Positions 9,567-17,601 of a stretch of DNA of 64,000 nt are shown here, piece by piece. Source of the DNA: Salinisphaera hydrothermalis C41B8 (GTDB lineage Bacteria; Pseudomonadota; Gammaproteobacteria; Nevskiales; Salinisphaeraceae); contig NZ_APNK01000004.1 of NCBI RefSeq assembly GCF_000732535.1, positions 1-64,000 of the forward strand. Reading direction: 5' to 3'. The first letter of the stretch is position 1. Each line of letters starts with the position of its first letter. The notes beneath the pieces are model-generated. The model was not told where the DNA came from, made no database searches, and was given only the letters and a program-made list of their open reading frames with translations. The position numbers and the translations under genes were made by a program.

Positions 9567-12245
9567 TTAGTCCTTGCTCGCTTCGGCCAGGATCTCGGCG
9601 ATCTCCGGCTTGCATGAACCGCAATTGGTGCCGGCCTCGACCGCCCGCCCGACGGCCTCGACGCTGTCCAGTCCTTCGGCCTCGATGGCGCGACGGATCG
9701 TCTTGCGGCCGACGCCGAAACAGGAACAGACCAGCGGGCCGGTATCCGCACTGGCATCCGCCGGCCGACCGGCGAGCACGGCCATGCGTTCGGCCTCTTG
9801 CATCGGCTCGCCCGTGAACAGGCCGGCCAGCCAGCTGCGATCGGGCAGCCGCTCGGGCGTGGGTGCGATGAAAACCGCGGCTTCCAACGTGCCGCCGTCG
9901 ATATGGGCCGCCCGATACAAGCCGCTCGCCGGGTCGCTCGCGTCCAGCCAGTCGACGTCGCGGCCCTCAACGCTGAGCCAGCGTCCGACTCGGTCCGTCC
10001 AGTCGCCCGGCCTATCGATGCCGGCGATTTCATAGCGGTTGAAACGCGCGCCCGGTACTCGCGTCCAGTGATCGATGCCGGGCTGTGCTTGCATGCGCAG
10101 CGGCCGCGCGGCGTAGACGAAGCCATACCAGACCGCCTCATACGGCGCGATCGACGCCGGCGTGTGCTTGAATTCCGGTTCGCCGGCAATCGGACAGACG
10201 GCGGGATTCGCCGCAGCGCCCACGCGGGCTGCGGAGGCAAACTGTCGATTCCAGTGGATGGGCGCAAACAGGCTGCCCTGGCGCTGTCGGTCGGTCACCA
10301 CCGCGCGCATCGTGACCTGGCCCCAGTCGGTGGTGACGGTGGCCAGTCGCCCGTCGACAATCGCGTGGGTCTGGGCGTCCTCGGGATGAATCTCCACGAA
10401 CGGCTCGGCGATGTGAGCGGCCAGCCGCTCGGACTTGGCGGTCCGTGTCATCGTATGCCAGTGATCGCGCACCCGGCCGGTGTTGAGCGCCAGCGGCCGC
10501 GACGTGCTCGGCCGATTCGCCGGGCCGCGCGGCGCTACGGGCACCAAATGGGCACGCCCGTCGGCATGCGGATATGCGTCGTCGGTGAACAGCCGATCCG
10601 CGTCCGCCCTTGCCGGCATGGCGCCGGCCGCCCGCATCGCCTCGGGCGACGACAACGGCCAGCGGATGGGCGACAGCGTCTCGTATTCGGCGTCGGTGAT
10701 GCTGGCCAGCGCGCCGAGATCGAGCACGCGCTCGCCGTTGTTTTCAAATGCCGTCAGGGCCGCGTGTTCACGAAAGATATCGGCCGCCGATTCATAGGCG
10801 AAATCGTCGCCGAAGCCCATGCGTCGGGCGACCTCGCTAATGATCCGCCAGTCGGCGCGGGCCTCGCCCGGCAGCGGCAGAAAAGCGCGCTGGCGCGAGA
10901 TCATGCGTTCGGAATTGGTCACCGTGCCGGATTTCTCGGCCCAGGCCGCGGCCGGCAACAGTACGTCGGCACAATCGACGGTGTCGGTATGACGCATCAC
11001 GTCCGACACCACCACCAGCGGGCAGGCGGCCAGCGCCCGCCGGGCGCGATCCGCATCCGGCAGGCTCACGACCGGATTGGTCGCCATGATCCAGATCGCC
11101 TTGATGCGCCCGGCCTCGATCGCCTCGAACAGCTCGACCGCCTTCAATCCCGGTTTGCGCGCAATGGTCGGCGAACCCCAGAAGCGCTGCACGGTATCGG
11201 CTCGATCGAAGCCCATGTGCGCGGCCAGCGTGCTGGCCAGCCCGCCGACCTCACGCCCGCCCATGGCGTTCGGCTGCCCGGTGATCGAGAACGGGCAGGC
11301 GCCGGGCTTGCCGATGCGATCGGTCAGCAGATGGCAGTTGATGATGGCGTTGACCTTGTCGGTACCGGCCGATGACTGATTCACGCCCTGCGAGAACACG
11401 GTCACCGCGCGCTCGGTGGCCGCGAACCAAGTGAAGAACTTGGCCAGATCGTCGATGTCGACACCGACGGCTTGTGCGACCGAGGCCGCATCGCCCATCC
11501 TCTGGGCTGCCTCGATCGCCGCATCGGCCCCGGGCAGCTCGGAGGTGATGCCCTGCCCGGCAAGATACGCCAGCAAGCCATTGAACAACGCGACATCGCT
11601 GCCAGGCGCGATCGGCAGATGCAGATCGGCGCTGTCGGCCGTCGCGGTACGCCGTGGATCGATCACCACCAGCGTCTTTTTCGGGTCGGGCTCGCGGGCT
11701 GCCATCAGACGCTGATAGACCACCGGATGACACCACGCCAGATTGGAGCCCACCAGCACCACCAGATCGGCGATCTCCAGATCGTCGTAACAGCCGGGCA
11801 CGGCGTCCTCGCCGAACGCCCGCTTGTGGCCGGCCACGGCCGAGGACATGCACAGCCGCGAATTGGTATCGATGTTCGCCGAGCCGATGTAGCCCTTCAT
11901 CAACTTGTTGGCGACGTAGTAATCCTCGGTGAGCAACTGGCCGGAGACATAGAAGGCGACCGCATCCGGGCCGTGCTCGGCAATGATCTCGGCAAAACCA
12001 CCGGCGACCCGGTCGAGCGCACTGTTCCAGTCGGCGCGATGGCCGTCGACGCGCGGATGCAGCAGGCGATCGGCCAGCCCGACCGTATCGGCCAAGGCCG
12101 TGCCCTTCGAACACAGACGGCCACGATTGGACGGATGGCCTTCGTCGCCGGTAACGGCCACCGTGCCGGCATCGTCCACCGAAGCCGCCACGCCGCAGCC
12201 GACGCCGCAATACGGGCACGTGGTACGCGTGGTCTGCCCTGTCAT
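9567..12245 (-). CDS. nasA: Assimilatory nitrate reductase catalytic subunit with C-terminal BFD-like 2Fe-2S domain
   Basis: 892 residues. The N-terminal 4Fe-4S motif is Cys10-x2-Cys13-x3-Cys17-x27-Cys45 (CPYCGVGC and RLCSKG). The Mo-bisMGD domains follow: SRLCMSSAV near the active site with Cys in place of Ser/SeCys, DPRRTATADSADLHLPIAPG, and the C-terminal molydopterin dinucleotide-binding fold. The last 55 residues are a BFD/NirB-like 2Fe-2S domain with CSC and CGSC cysteine pairs. Start set at the ATG that overlaps the stop of the preceding FAD reductase (TGATG); a longer open frame reads into that gene and was rejected. It reduces nitrate to nitrite in the cytoplasm for assimilation, receiving electrons from the upstream flavoprotein. 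Confidence 0.95.
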   Translation of the reverse strand: MTGQTTRTTCPYCGVGCGVAASVDDAGTVAVTGDEGHPSNRGRLCSKGTALADTVGLADRLLHPRVDGHRADWNSALDRVAGGFAEIIAEHGPDAVAFYVSGQLLTEDYYVANKLMKGYIGSANIDTNSRLCMSSAVAGHKRAFGEDAVPGCYDDLEIADLVVLVGSNLAWCHPVVYQRLMAAREPDPKKTLVVIDPRRTATADSADLHLPIAPGSDVALFNGLLAYLAGQGITSELPGADAAIEAAQRMGDAASVAQAVGVDIDDLAKFFTWFAATERAVTVFSQGVNQSSAGTDKVNAIINCHLLTDRIGKPGACPFSITGQPNAMGGREVGGLASTLAAHMGFDRADTVQRFWGSPTIARKPGLKAVELFEAIEAGRIKAIWIMATNPVVSLPDADRARRALAACPLVVVSDVMRHTDTVDCADVLLPAAAWAEKSGTVTNSERMISRQRAFLPLPGEARADWRIISEVARRMGFGDDFAYESAADIFREHAALTAFENNGERVLDLGALASITDAEYETLSPIRWPLSSPEAMRAAGAMPARADADRLFTDDAYPHADGRAHLVPVAPRGPANRPSTSRPLALNTGRVRDHWHTMTRTAKSERLAAHIAEPFVEIHPEDAQTHAIVDGRLATVTTDWGQVTMRAVVTDRQRQGSLFAPIHWNRQFASAARVGAAANPAVCPIAGEPEFKHTPASIAPYEAVWYGFVYAARPLRMQAQPGIDHWTRVPGARFNRYEIAGIDRPGDWTDRVGRWLSVEGRDVDWLDASDPASGLYRAAHIDGGTLEAAVFIAPTPERLPDRSWLAGLFTGEPMQEAERMAVLAGRPADASADTGPLVCSCFGVGRKTIRRAIEAEGLDSVEAVGRAVEAGTNCGSCKPEIAEILAEASKD

Positions 12246-13552
12246 CACGCCGCCTCTCGATTCGGTTCGACATGGTCGTCGGTGTCGACGAAAGCCCGGC
12301 CGAAGATCAACGCATCGCGAAACCACGACACATCCGTGCCGGCCCGCATATGCTTGAAATACCAGGACCCATCGGCCGTGTCGCCGTACAGCACGACGCC
12401 GGCGATACAACCGTCTCGCAGTACAATGCGCTTGTAGACACCACGGCGTATGTCGGAAAAAGTCAGCGTTTCGGTGTGCTCGTCCTCGGCGAAATCGCCG
12501 GCCGAGTACATATCGATACCGGTGACCTTGAGCTGGGTCGCGGTGACCGAGCCGCCGTACTGACTGTGCCCGCGCCAGGCCAGATGATTGGCGCAGACCC
12601 GCGCCTGATCCCACAGCGGCGCCACCAGCCCGTACACTGCCTTGCGATGCTCGACGCACTCACCGACCGCATAAATGCGCGGGTCGAAAGTCTGCATGGT
12701 GTCGTTGACCACAATGCCCTTGTCGCAATGCAGCCCGGCCGATCGGGCCAGCTCGATGTTCGGCCGGATGCCCACGGCCATCACCACCAGATCGACATCC
12801 AGCGTCGACGCGTCATCGTCCTTGAAACGCAGCCCGGCCACGCGTCCCGCCCCGTCGGAGACGATCGCCGCGGTTTCCGCGCCCATACGGAACGACAGGC
12901 CGCGCTGGGCCAGCGAATGCTGCAACAACGCAGCCGCGGTGGCATCGAGCTGGCGCTCCATCAATTGCGACTGGAGATGCACGACGGTCACCTCCATGCC
13001 GCGCCGATGCAGCCCGTACGCCGCTTCCAGACCCAGCAGCCCGCCGCCGATCACGGCCGCTCGGCCGCCGCGGGCACTCGCCTCGACCATGCGCTCGACA
13101 TCGCCGATGGCACGGAAACTGATCACACCGTCCAGATCGTGTCCCGGCACCGGAATTACGAACGCCGTGGAGCCGGTGGCAAGCACGAGCCGGTCGTAGG
13201 GCACTTCCCGGCCGCTGTCCGAGATGACCATGCGCCGACGACGGTCTATGTCGACCACCGATTCGCCGGTATACAAGGCGATACCGTGCTGGGCATACCA
13301 GGCGCGATCGCGACTCTGGATCTCATCGAACGTCTTGTCGCCGGCCAGCACCGGCGACAGCATGATCCGGTTGTAGCTGGCCTGGGGTTCGGCGCCGAAC
13401 ACGGTGACGTTGTAGCGCTCCGGCGCGAGTTCGAGCAGATCCTCGATCACCCGCAGTCCGGCCATACCGTTACCGATGACCACCAGATCCAGCCGCGGTT
13501 GCACCGCGTCGGTCCGATCGGCGTGTCGACGAAGCGTGTGGTAGGCGGGCAT
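12245..13552 (-). CDS. FAD-dependent NADH reductase of nitrate assimilation (NirB N-terminal-like, NasC/NasB type)
   Basis: 435 residues. Pyridine nucleotide-disulfide oxidoreductase fold: first Rossmann motif LVVIGNGMAGLRVIEDLL near residue 22, second nucleotide-binding motif AAVIGGGLLGLEAAYGL near 150, ATG-type motif LVLATGST near 110, and IYAVGECVEHR near 285. This is the part of NirB that accepts electrons from NADH; the siroheme domains of NirB are missing. In Klebsiella the equivalent NasC passes NADH electrons to the nitrate reductase; naming differs between species, so I give no symbol. It ends one base into nasA and begins three bases after the 50-residue membrane protein, so these three are translated from one message. 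Start at MPAYHT; an upstream start overlaps the small gene. Confidence 0.88.
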   Translation of the reverse strand: MPAYHTLRRHADRTDAVQPRLDLVVIGNGMAGLRVIEDLLELAPERYNVTVFGAEPQASYNRIMLSPVLAGDKTFDEIQSRDRAWYAQHGIALYTGESVVDIDRRRRMVISDSGREVPYDRLVLATGSTAFVIPVPGHDLDGVISFRAIGDVERMVEASARGGRAAVIGGGLLGLEAAYGLHRRGMEVTVVHLQSQLMERQLDATAAALLQHSLAQRGLSFRMGAETAAIVSDGAGRVAGLRFKDDDASTLDVDLVVMAVGIRPNIELARSAGLHCDKGIVVNDTMQTFDPRIYAVGECVEHRKAVYGLVAPLWDQARVCANHLAWRGHSQYGGSVTATQLKVTGIDMYSAGDFAEDEHTETLTFSDIRRGVYKRIVLRDGCIAGVVLYGDTADGSWYFKHMRAGTDVSWFRDALIFGRAFVDTDDHVEPNREAA

Positions 13553-13554
13553 GG

Positions 13555-13707
13555 CTACTTGCCGGGAAACCCGCCGAGGCCGGCAAAGGCCATGTACAGC
13601 GAATAGCCGCACACACAAAGGGCAATGCCCATCTCAGCGAACAATACGCCGACGCCGTACTTGTACCAGCCGTCGCGTTCGGTCTTCTCGATTGCTTGTT
13701 GTGCCAT
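13555..13707 (-). CDS. Small membrane protein (50 residues) in nitrate assimilation operon, unknown function
   Basis: A short reading frame begins at ATG 13707 with AAGGAG eight bases upstream and ends at TAG 13555. The product starts MAQQAIEKTERDGWYKYGVG, then has one hydrophobic segment (about residues 19-43, with two Cys in ALCVCGY), and ends GGFPGK. N-terminal charged residues suggest a cytoplasmic N-terminus. It sits between the nitrate transporter and the FAD reductase, three bases from the latter, so translational coupling is likely. It might assist the transporter or anchor the soluble reductase at the membrane; both are guesses. I do not recognise a family. Confidence 0.75.
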   Translation of the reverse strand: MAQQAIEKTERDGWYKYGVGVLFAEMGIALCVCGYSLYMAFAGLGGFPGK

Positions 13708-13756
13708 GACTTACTCCTTGCGTTATTCCGGATCGTGGCTGCCCGTTTCCTGGTTT

Positions 13757-13940
13757 ATCCGCAGATTTCGCAGATGAAACAGATGGGCGGTCAGCCAGGA
13801 GTCATTGTTGTCGCCGGGCGCCCACAGCCCCCCGCGCTCCGTGTCTTTGAGCTCAGCCGGAAAGCCGATGGCGCCCGCAGGCAAACCAACAGCCCGGCCG
13901 CCCAACCGCCCTCTGCGTCATCTGTGTGGATCTGCGGATC
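13757..13940. repeat. Large inverted repeat C between the nitrate transporter and the 50-residue protein gene
   Basis: Left arm 13757-13785 (ATCCGCAGATTTCGCAGATG and onward) and right arm 13911-13940 (TCATCTGTG then GATCTGCGGAT) are complementary with a few mismatches; they enclose about 125 GC-rich bases with no convincing gene. The arms match those of repeat B. It fills the 250-base gap in the operon. Confidence 0.7.
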
Positions 13941-13957
13941 CATGCCTTTCCATACCT

Positions 13958-15262
13958 TCACTCCGAAACCGGCTTGAACTCGCCGATGCCGTGCTCGGCC
14001 GGGCTGCGCTCGTAGCGCGCGGCCCAGAAGAAAAACAGCACGAAGGGAATGAACAGGAATATGGCGGTATAGGCATAGCCCATATGGATGTTGGCCCCGC
14101 CGGAGAAGATGAGCGGATAGACGATGCCACCGGCGCAGGACACGCCGCCGATGAAGCCGGCCGCCACGCCGGGGCGTTCCGGGAACAGCAGCGGCACGAG
14201 CGCGAATGTGCCGCCGGTACCGAAGCTGATGAACAGCCCCAGAGCGACAAGCGCGACGATCGAGCCCGGCAGGAAACCGGCGAGGCCGGCGAGCGTGAGC
14301 GCGAGCATCGCGACCACGATCAGGATCAGCGCAATACCGAGCCAGTGCAGACGCGGCGCATAGGGCAGGGTCTTGGCCACGATCGGCAGCGGCGTCCAGT
14401 TCTTGCGCTGGAAAGTATCGGACATGAAGCCCGAGAACGGCCGGAACAGCGAGGCCATGAACGACTGCACCGCGGCGAACGTGCCGGCCGCGACCTGAAC
14501 GCCCGCGACCGAGGTAAAGCCGAGCGCGGCGATCTGGGCATGGAAGCCCTTGTCGAAATAGCCCGGCAGCCAGGAGTTCATCGCGATCTCCAGGCCGAAC
14601 GACATGGCATAAGCCAGCATCAGCGCAATGGCGATATACCGGCTCCAGACGAACACGGCCCCGCGCCAGTCGCCGGCCTCTTTCGCCGTACCGGCGCTGG
14701 TGGCCGCGTCGCGGGCGGCTTCGCCGCGTATCAGATACCAGGCCGCAAGCCCGAGCGCGACCACGCCGAGCAGAATGAACGCGGTCTGGTAGTCGACGCC
14801 AAAGATCCGCGGCAGTAGCAGCGCACCCACGCCGGCCCCCACATTGCCAGTACCGGCATACAGGCCTTCGGCGGTGCCGATCTCGTCGGCATCGAACCAC
14901 TGGGCTACGTGCTGGATGCCCACCACGAACGAGATGCCGGCGATAGCCACGATCACGCGCTCGATGAACAGCTCCGTGTAATCGGTGGTGAAGCCCGAGG
15001 CGATCGAAACCGCGCCGCAGACCGCGAGAATCACGGCGAAGGTCCGCGGGGCCCCGAAGCGATCGGCAGCCCAGCCGGCGATGATGCGCCCGATCGGTGC
15101 CATCCACAGCGCCGAGCTGGCGAGCAGTCCGAGCGCGGCGATCGACAAGCCGTAATGGTCCGCGATGCTTGGCGAGAACGCCGCCGTCGAGAACCACATC
15201 AGGAAACACCAGAAAAAGCCGACCGTGGCGATGATCAGCTGTTCGACCTTGTGTGTTGTCAC
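13958..15262 (-). CDS. NarK/NasA-type MFS nitrate transporter
   Basis: 434 residues with about 12 membrane segments. The MFS motif between TM2 and TM3 appears as GWAADRFGAPR (about 64-74); the nitrate signature regions are GNVGAGVGALLLP (about 147) and FISFGTGGTFALVPLLFPERPGVAAGFIGG (Gly-rich, about 345-375; shown here as separate blocks FISFGTGG and AAGFIGG). Arg in TM2 region and conserved Gly patches fit nitrate/nitrite porters. The start is GTG at 15262, overlapping the nasS stop (GTGA), with GGAGG seven bases upstream inside nasS. It imports nitrate for the downstream reductases. Confidence 0.9.
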   Translation of the reverse strand: MTTHKVEQLIIATVGFFWCFLMWFSTAAFSPSIADHYGLSIAALGLLASSALWMAPIGRIIAGWAADRFGAPRTFAVILAVCGAVSIASGFTTDYTELFIERVIVAIAGISFVVGIQHVAQWFDADEIGTAEGLYAGTGNVGAGVGALLLPRIFGVDYQTAFILLGVVALGLAAWYLIRGEAARDAATSAGTAKEAGDWRGAVFVWSRYIAIALMLAYAMSFGLEIAMNSWLPGYFDKGFHAQIAALGFTSVAGVQVAAGTFAAVQSFMASLFRPFSGFMSDTFQRKNWTPLPIVAKTLPYAPRLHWLGIALILIVVAMLALTLAGLAGFLPGSIVALVALGLFISFGTGGTFALVPLLFPERPGVAAGFIGGVSCAGGIVYPLIFSGGANIHMGYAYTAIFLFIPFVLFFFWAARYERSPAEHGIGEFKPVSE

Positions 15263-16542
15263 TGCAAACCTCCTTCCAGAATATGCGCGCGCGATGGCCC
15301 GGCGCCGTGTACCCTCGGGGCGGCGACCATCGGGTCGAACGTCCCGCCGTCAAAGAATCGATCCGGGCCGAGGGTGATATCAGCGCCGAGCGTGACGTCC
15401 GACCAGGCCTGGCCATGTCGGCCTTCGGTCTTGTAGTCAACAACCGGAGCGGGACGCTCGAGCTCGGCGCAAACCTCGCGATAGAGCTCGGGGCGATAGA
15501 CCGCCGCGGCGACCGCGTGGACGTCCGTGGCCGGATGCAGCTGACCCCAGCGCTGCATCTGACGCAGAAACCAGACCGCGTGCGAGCGCCATGGAAAATT
15601 GCTCTGGTGGCGGGCAAAAACGAGATGATCGGGATGCCACTCGATCGCGGCCTCTCGCTGGCGTCGAATATGCCCGGCGTAGACCGCTGCCAGCTGCGCG
15701 GCATCGCAATCGACAAACCCCGCGCCGGCCACGTGCGGCGCGATGCGTTCGCGATGCTTGGGCTCATCGAGCCAGATACAGGCTTCGAGCAGCGCGCACA
15801 GCACGGCGCGATGCGTATTGGGATAGACTTCCGCCCAGTCGCGGGCCACGCCGAATACTTTCTCCGGCGCGTTATTCCAGAGTTCGTGGCCGGTAATCGC
15901 CACATGGCCGATGCCCTCGGCGACCGCGGCCTCGCTCCAGGGCGCGCCCACGCAGTAGCCGGCGATACGGCCCGCACGCAGATTGGCCAGCATGCGCGCC
16001 GGCGGCACCACGATCAGACGGACATCGCGATCGGGATCCAAGCCGCCCGAGGCGAGCCAGTAACGCAACTGATAGTGATGCGACGACACGGGATGAACCA
16101 TGGCGAACGTCATCGGCGCGAGGCCGGCGTCACGATCGGCCGCCACGACCCGGGCCAGCGTCTCGGCGCTGGCCGGCGCGCTCCCGGGCCGGCCAACATC
16201 GAGCTCGGCCATGCGCTGCGACAGCCCCGCATCGAGCGTGATCGAGTTGCCGTTCGCGCCCAGCGCAAGCCCGGTAAGCATCGGCACCGGCGCTGTGCCG
16301 TGACCGAGCGTGGCCGCCAGCGGCAGGCCCGCCAGCATCTGCGCCCCGTCCAGCCGGCCGATCGCCACGTTATCGCGAATGGCGGCCCAGGACGCCTGGC
16401 GTTGGAGCCGGACATCCAGCCCCTGCTTGGCAAACAGTCCGAGCTCGACCGCCGCCACCAGCGGCGCGCAGTCGGCCAGCGCGACGAAGCCGAGGGTCAG
16501 CCGGGTCTTTTCCAGCGCGCGAGCGCTCGTTATATGCCGCAT
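15259..16542 (-). CDS. nasS: NasS, cytoplasmic nitrate sensor (NrtA/CmpA-like)
   Basis: 427 residues of the NrtA/CmpA periplasmic-binding fold but without any signal peptide (it begins MRHITSARALEKTRLTLGFV), which separates the sensor NasS from true transport receptors. Conserved blocks include LGFVALADCAPLVAAVELGLF near residue 17 (first 20 residues only quoted in part), WAAIRDNVAIGRLDGAQML, VHPVSSHHYQLRYWL and GYCVGAPWSE. Known role: in the absence of nitrate NasS holds NasT inactive; nitrate binding releases NasT to act on the leader RNA. nasT is the next gene upstream, and the predicted NasT target lies in the gap between them, directly before nasS. Only a weak ribosome-binding site precedes the ATG. 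Confidence 0.88.
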   Translation of the reverse strand: MRHITSARALEKTRLTLGFVALADCAPLVAAVELGLFAKQGLDVRLQRQASWAAIRDNVAIGRLDGAQMLAGLPLAATLGHGTAPVPMLTGLALGANGNSITLDAGLSQRMAELDVGRPGSAPASAETLARVVAADRDAGLAPMTFAMVHPVSSHHYQLRYWLASGGLDPDRDVRLIVVPPARMLANLRAGRIAGYCVGAPWSEAAVAEGIGHVAITGHELWNNAPEKVFGVARDWAEVYPNTHRAVLCALLEACIWLDEPKHRERIAPHVAGAGFVDCDAAQLAAVYAGHIRRQREAAIEWHPDHLVFARHQSNFPWRSHAVWFLRQMQRWGQLHPATDVHAVAAAVYRPELYREVCAELERPAPVVDYKTEGRHGQAWSDVTLGADITLGPDRFFDGGTFDPMVAAPRVHGAGPSRAHILEGGLQ

Positions 16543-16572
16543 CCGTTATCGATCCTGTCGGGCTCCGGACAC

Positions 16573-16621
16573 AAAAAAAGCCCGACAGCACTCGCGCGGT
16601 GGTTGCGCGGTGCCGCCGGAC
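16573..16621 (-). terminator. Intrinsic attenuator terminator in the nas leader
   Basis: On the minus strand the hairpin spans 16621 to 16580. Its outer stem pairs GTCCGGCGGCAC with GTGCTGTCGGGC (12 pairs, three of them G-U), the inner stem pairs CGCGC with GCGCG (one bulged A), loop AACCACC, followed at once by seven U (16579-16573). It ends 30 bases before the nasS start, so transcription from the upstream sigma-54 promoter would stop here unless antiterminated. Its 5' strand begins with the GTCC that closes hairpin P2. Confidence 0.85.
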
Positions 16622-16651
16622 TTCGGTGTCCCTGAGCGAATTGTCGTTCAG
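16618..16651 (-). promoter_or_regulatory. ANTAR (NasT) antiterminator target: tandem hairpins P1 and P2
   Basis: P1 (16651-16632) is CUGAACG/CGCUCAG with one A-C mismatch around hexaloop ACAAUU. P2 (16631-16618) is GGAC/GUCC around hexaloop ACCGAA, with A at position 1 and G at position 4 as in the described ANTAR consensus (two adjacent hairpins with six-base loops). P1 loop keeps A1 but not G4. P2 shares GUCC with the terminator stem, so formation of P2 stabilised by NasT would break the terminator. This is the arrangement known for NasT/NasR leaders. Confidence 0.8.
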
Positions 16652-16711
16652 CCCCGGCTCGATGTTTCGATGGCCCCCGTTGACCGCATCGAACCGTGAC
16701 GGAGATTAACC

Positions 16712-16727
16712 AGCAGAAACCGTGCCA
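16712..16727 (-). promoter_or_regulatory. Sigma-54 (RpoN) promoter for the nas operon
   Basis: The minus strand reads TGGCACGGTTTCTGCT, which matches the consensus TGGCAC-N5-TTGC(A/T) except for one base, with the essential GG and GC exactly 10 bases apart. Transcription would begin near 16701, about 50 bases before hairpin P1, giving a leader of about 160 bases. Confidence 0.8.
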
Positions 16728-16813
16728 AATGGCTTTCCAATCGATTTTTCAAGCGCAATCAGAGGATTGGCTAATCGTTCGAATATCACCGCAGCCACCA
16801 GGACGAGCGTCAT

Positions 16814-16830
16814 GCACTCCGGCTGTGCAT
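16814..16830. promoter_or_regulatory. NtrC-type enhancer site upstream of the nas sigma-54 promoter
   Basis: TGCACTCCGGCTGTGCA is a 17-bp dyad with TGCAC and GTGCA ends and the N7 core spacing of NtrC sites. It lies about 95 bases upstream of the sigma-54 promoter, a normal distance for an activator that works by looping, in the gap after nasT. Confidence 0.7.
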
Positions 16831-16874
16831 CGGCACGGCTGCGACCTCGGGCAGCCTCGTCCTGGTGCAATACC

Positions 16875-17441
16875 TCAATCGACGGCCCGCTGCATGATCT
16901 GGCGCGCAATCTCGACCATAGGCTGGGCTTGATCCATGGACACCCGCCGCATCGCGCGATAGGCGTCCTGCTCGCTCAGCGATTCGTGCTCCATCAACAG
17001 GCATTTGGCGCGATGAATGACCTGGCGATCGGCCAGCGTCTCGCGGGCGGCGGTGAGTTCGGCGCGCAGGTTCTGCACCTGCTGGAACTGGCGCACGGCC
17101 ACATCCACCAGCGAGCGCACCAGCGCCGGCGACAGCCCTTCCATGACATAGGCCGCAATCCCGGCATCCGATGCCTCGGCCATCAGTCGCCGGTCGTCCT
17201 GCGAGGACAGCATGAGCAAGGGCTTGGGATAAGAGCGACCCAGCGTCGCGACGTCGTCGAGCACGTCGCGCGAGGGCGAATCGGCGCCGACGATGATGGC
17301 ATCCGGCGCCAGACGCTCGACGGCGGCATACAGATCGTCCTGGTCGCTGACGACGGCGGCCACGTCGAACCCTGCGTCCTCGATGACGGCGCGCAGGGTC
17401 GACAGGCGGGCGGAATGGCGATCGACGAGAAGCACACGCAT
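16875..17441 (-). CDS. nasT: NasT, ANTAR-domain RNA-binding antiterminator
   Basis: 188 residues from the ATG giving MRVLLVDRHS; an upstream start would add 15 residues outside the family alignment. Receiver-like domain residues 1-115 (VLLVD, DAIIVGADSPS as the phosphoacceptor region, LMLSS), then a coiled linker (RQFQQVQNLRAEL) and a C-terminal ANTAR domain (about 128-185) with RQVIHRAKCLLMEHESLSEQ and DAYRAMRRVSMD. It binds two-hairpin RNA and prevents termination when released by NasS. The predicted target lies 220 bases downstream. It is not within the sigma-54 operon itself, because that promoter lies after its stop codon, so it is probably expressed independently. Confidence 0.92.
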   Translation of the reverse strand: MRVLLVDRHSARLSTLRAVIEDAGFDVAAVVSDQDDLYAAVERLAPDAIIVGADSPSRDVLDDVATLGRSYPKPLLMLSSQDDRRLMAEASDAGIAAYVMEGLSPALVRSLVDVAVRQFQQVQNLRAELTAARETLADRQVIHRAKCLLMEHESLSEQDAYRAMRRVSMDQAQPMVEIARQIMQRAVD

Positions 17442-17601
17442 ACGGGCATGCCGGCTGAAGACATCGACTCCAACCTTGCAATGCACGTGCCGTATCGGCG
17501 CGACAAGACGCCCGGCCGGCTGGCGCTCCCCTGGCGAAACGCACTAACGTGTGCGGCGTCGATGGGGCCAGCTGCGGCGCCCCGATAACTCGGAGTACTG
17601 C

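Noticed and set aside
9567-12659. A longer version of nasA starting at 12659
   Set aside because: The extra N-terminal part overlaps the FAD reductase gene in another frame and has Arg-rich nonsense composition; the TGATG start at 12245 begins with the proper 4Fe-4S domain.
13791-15977. A 728-codon open frame across nasS and the transporter region
   Set aside because: It is an antiparallel/out-of-frame shadow; only the nasS and MFS frames show family motifs.
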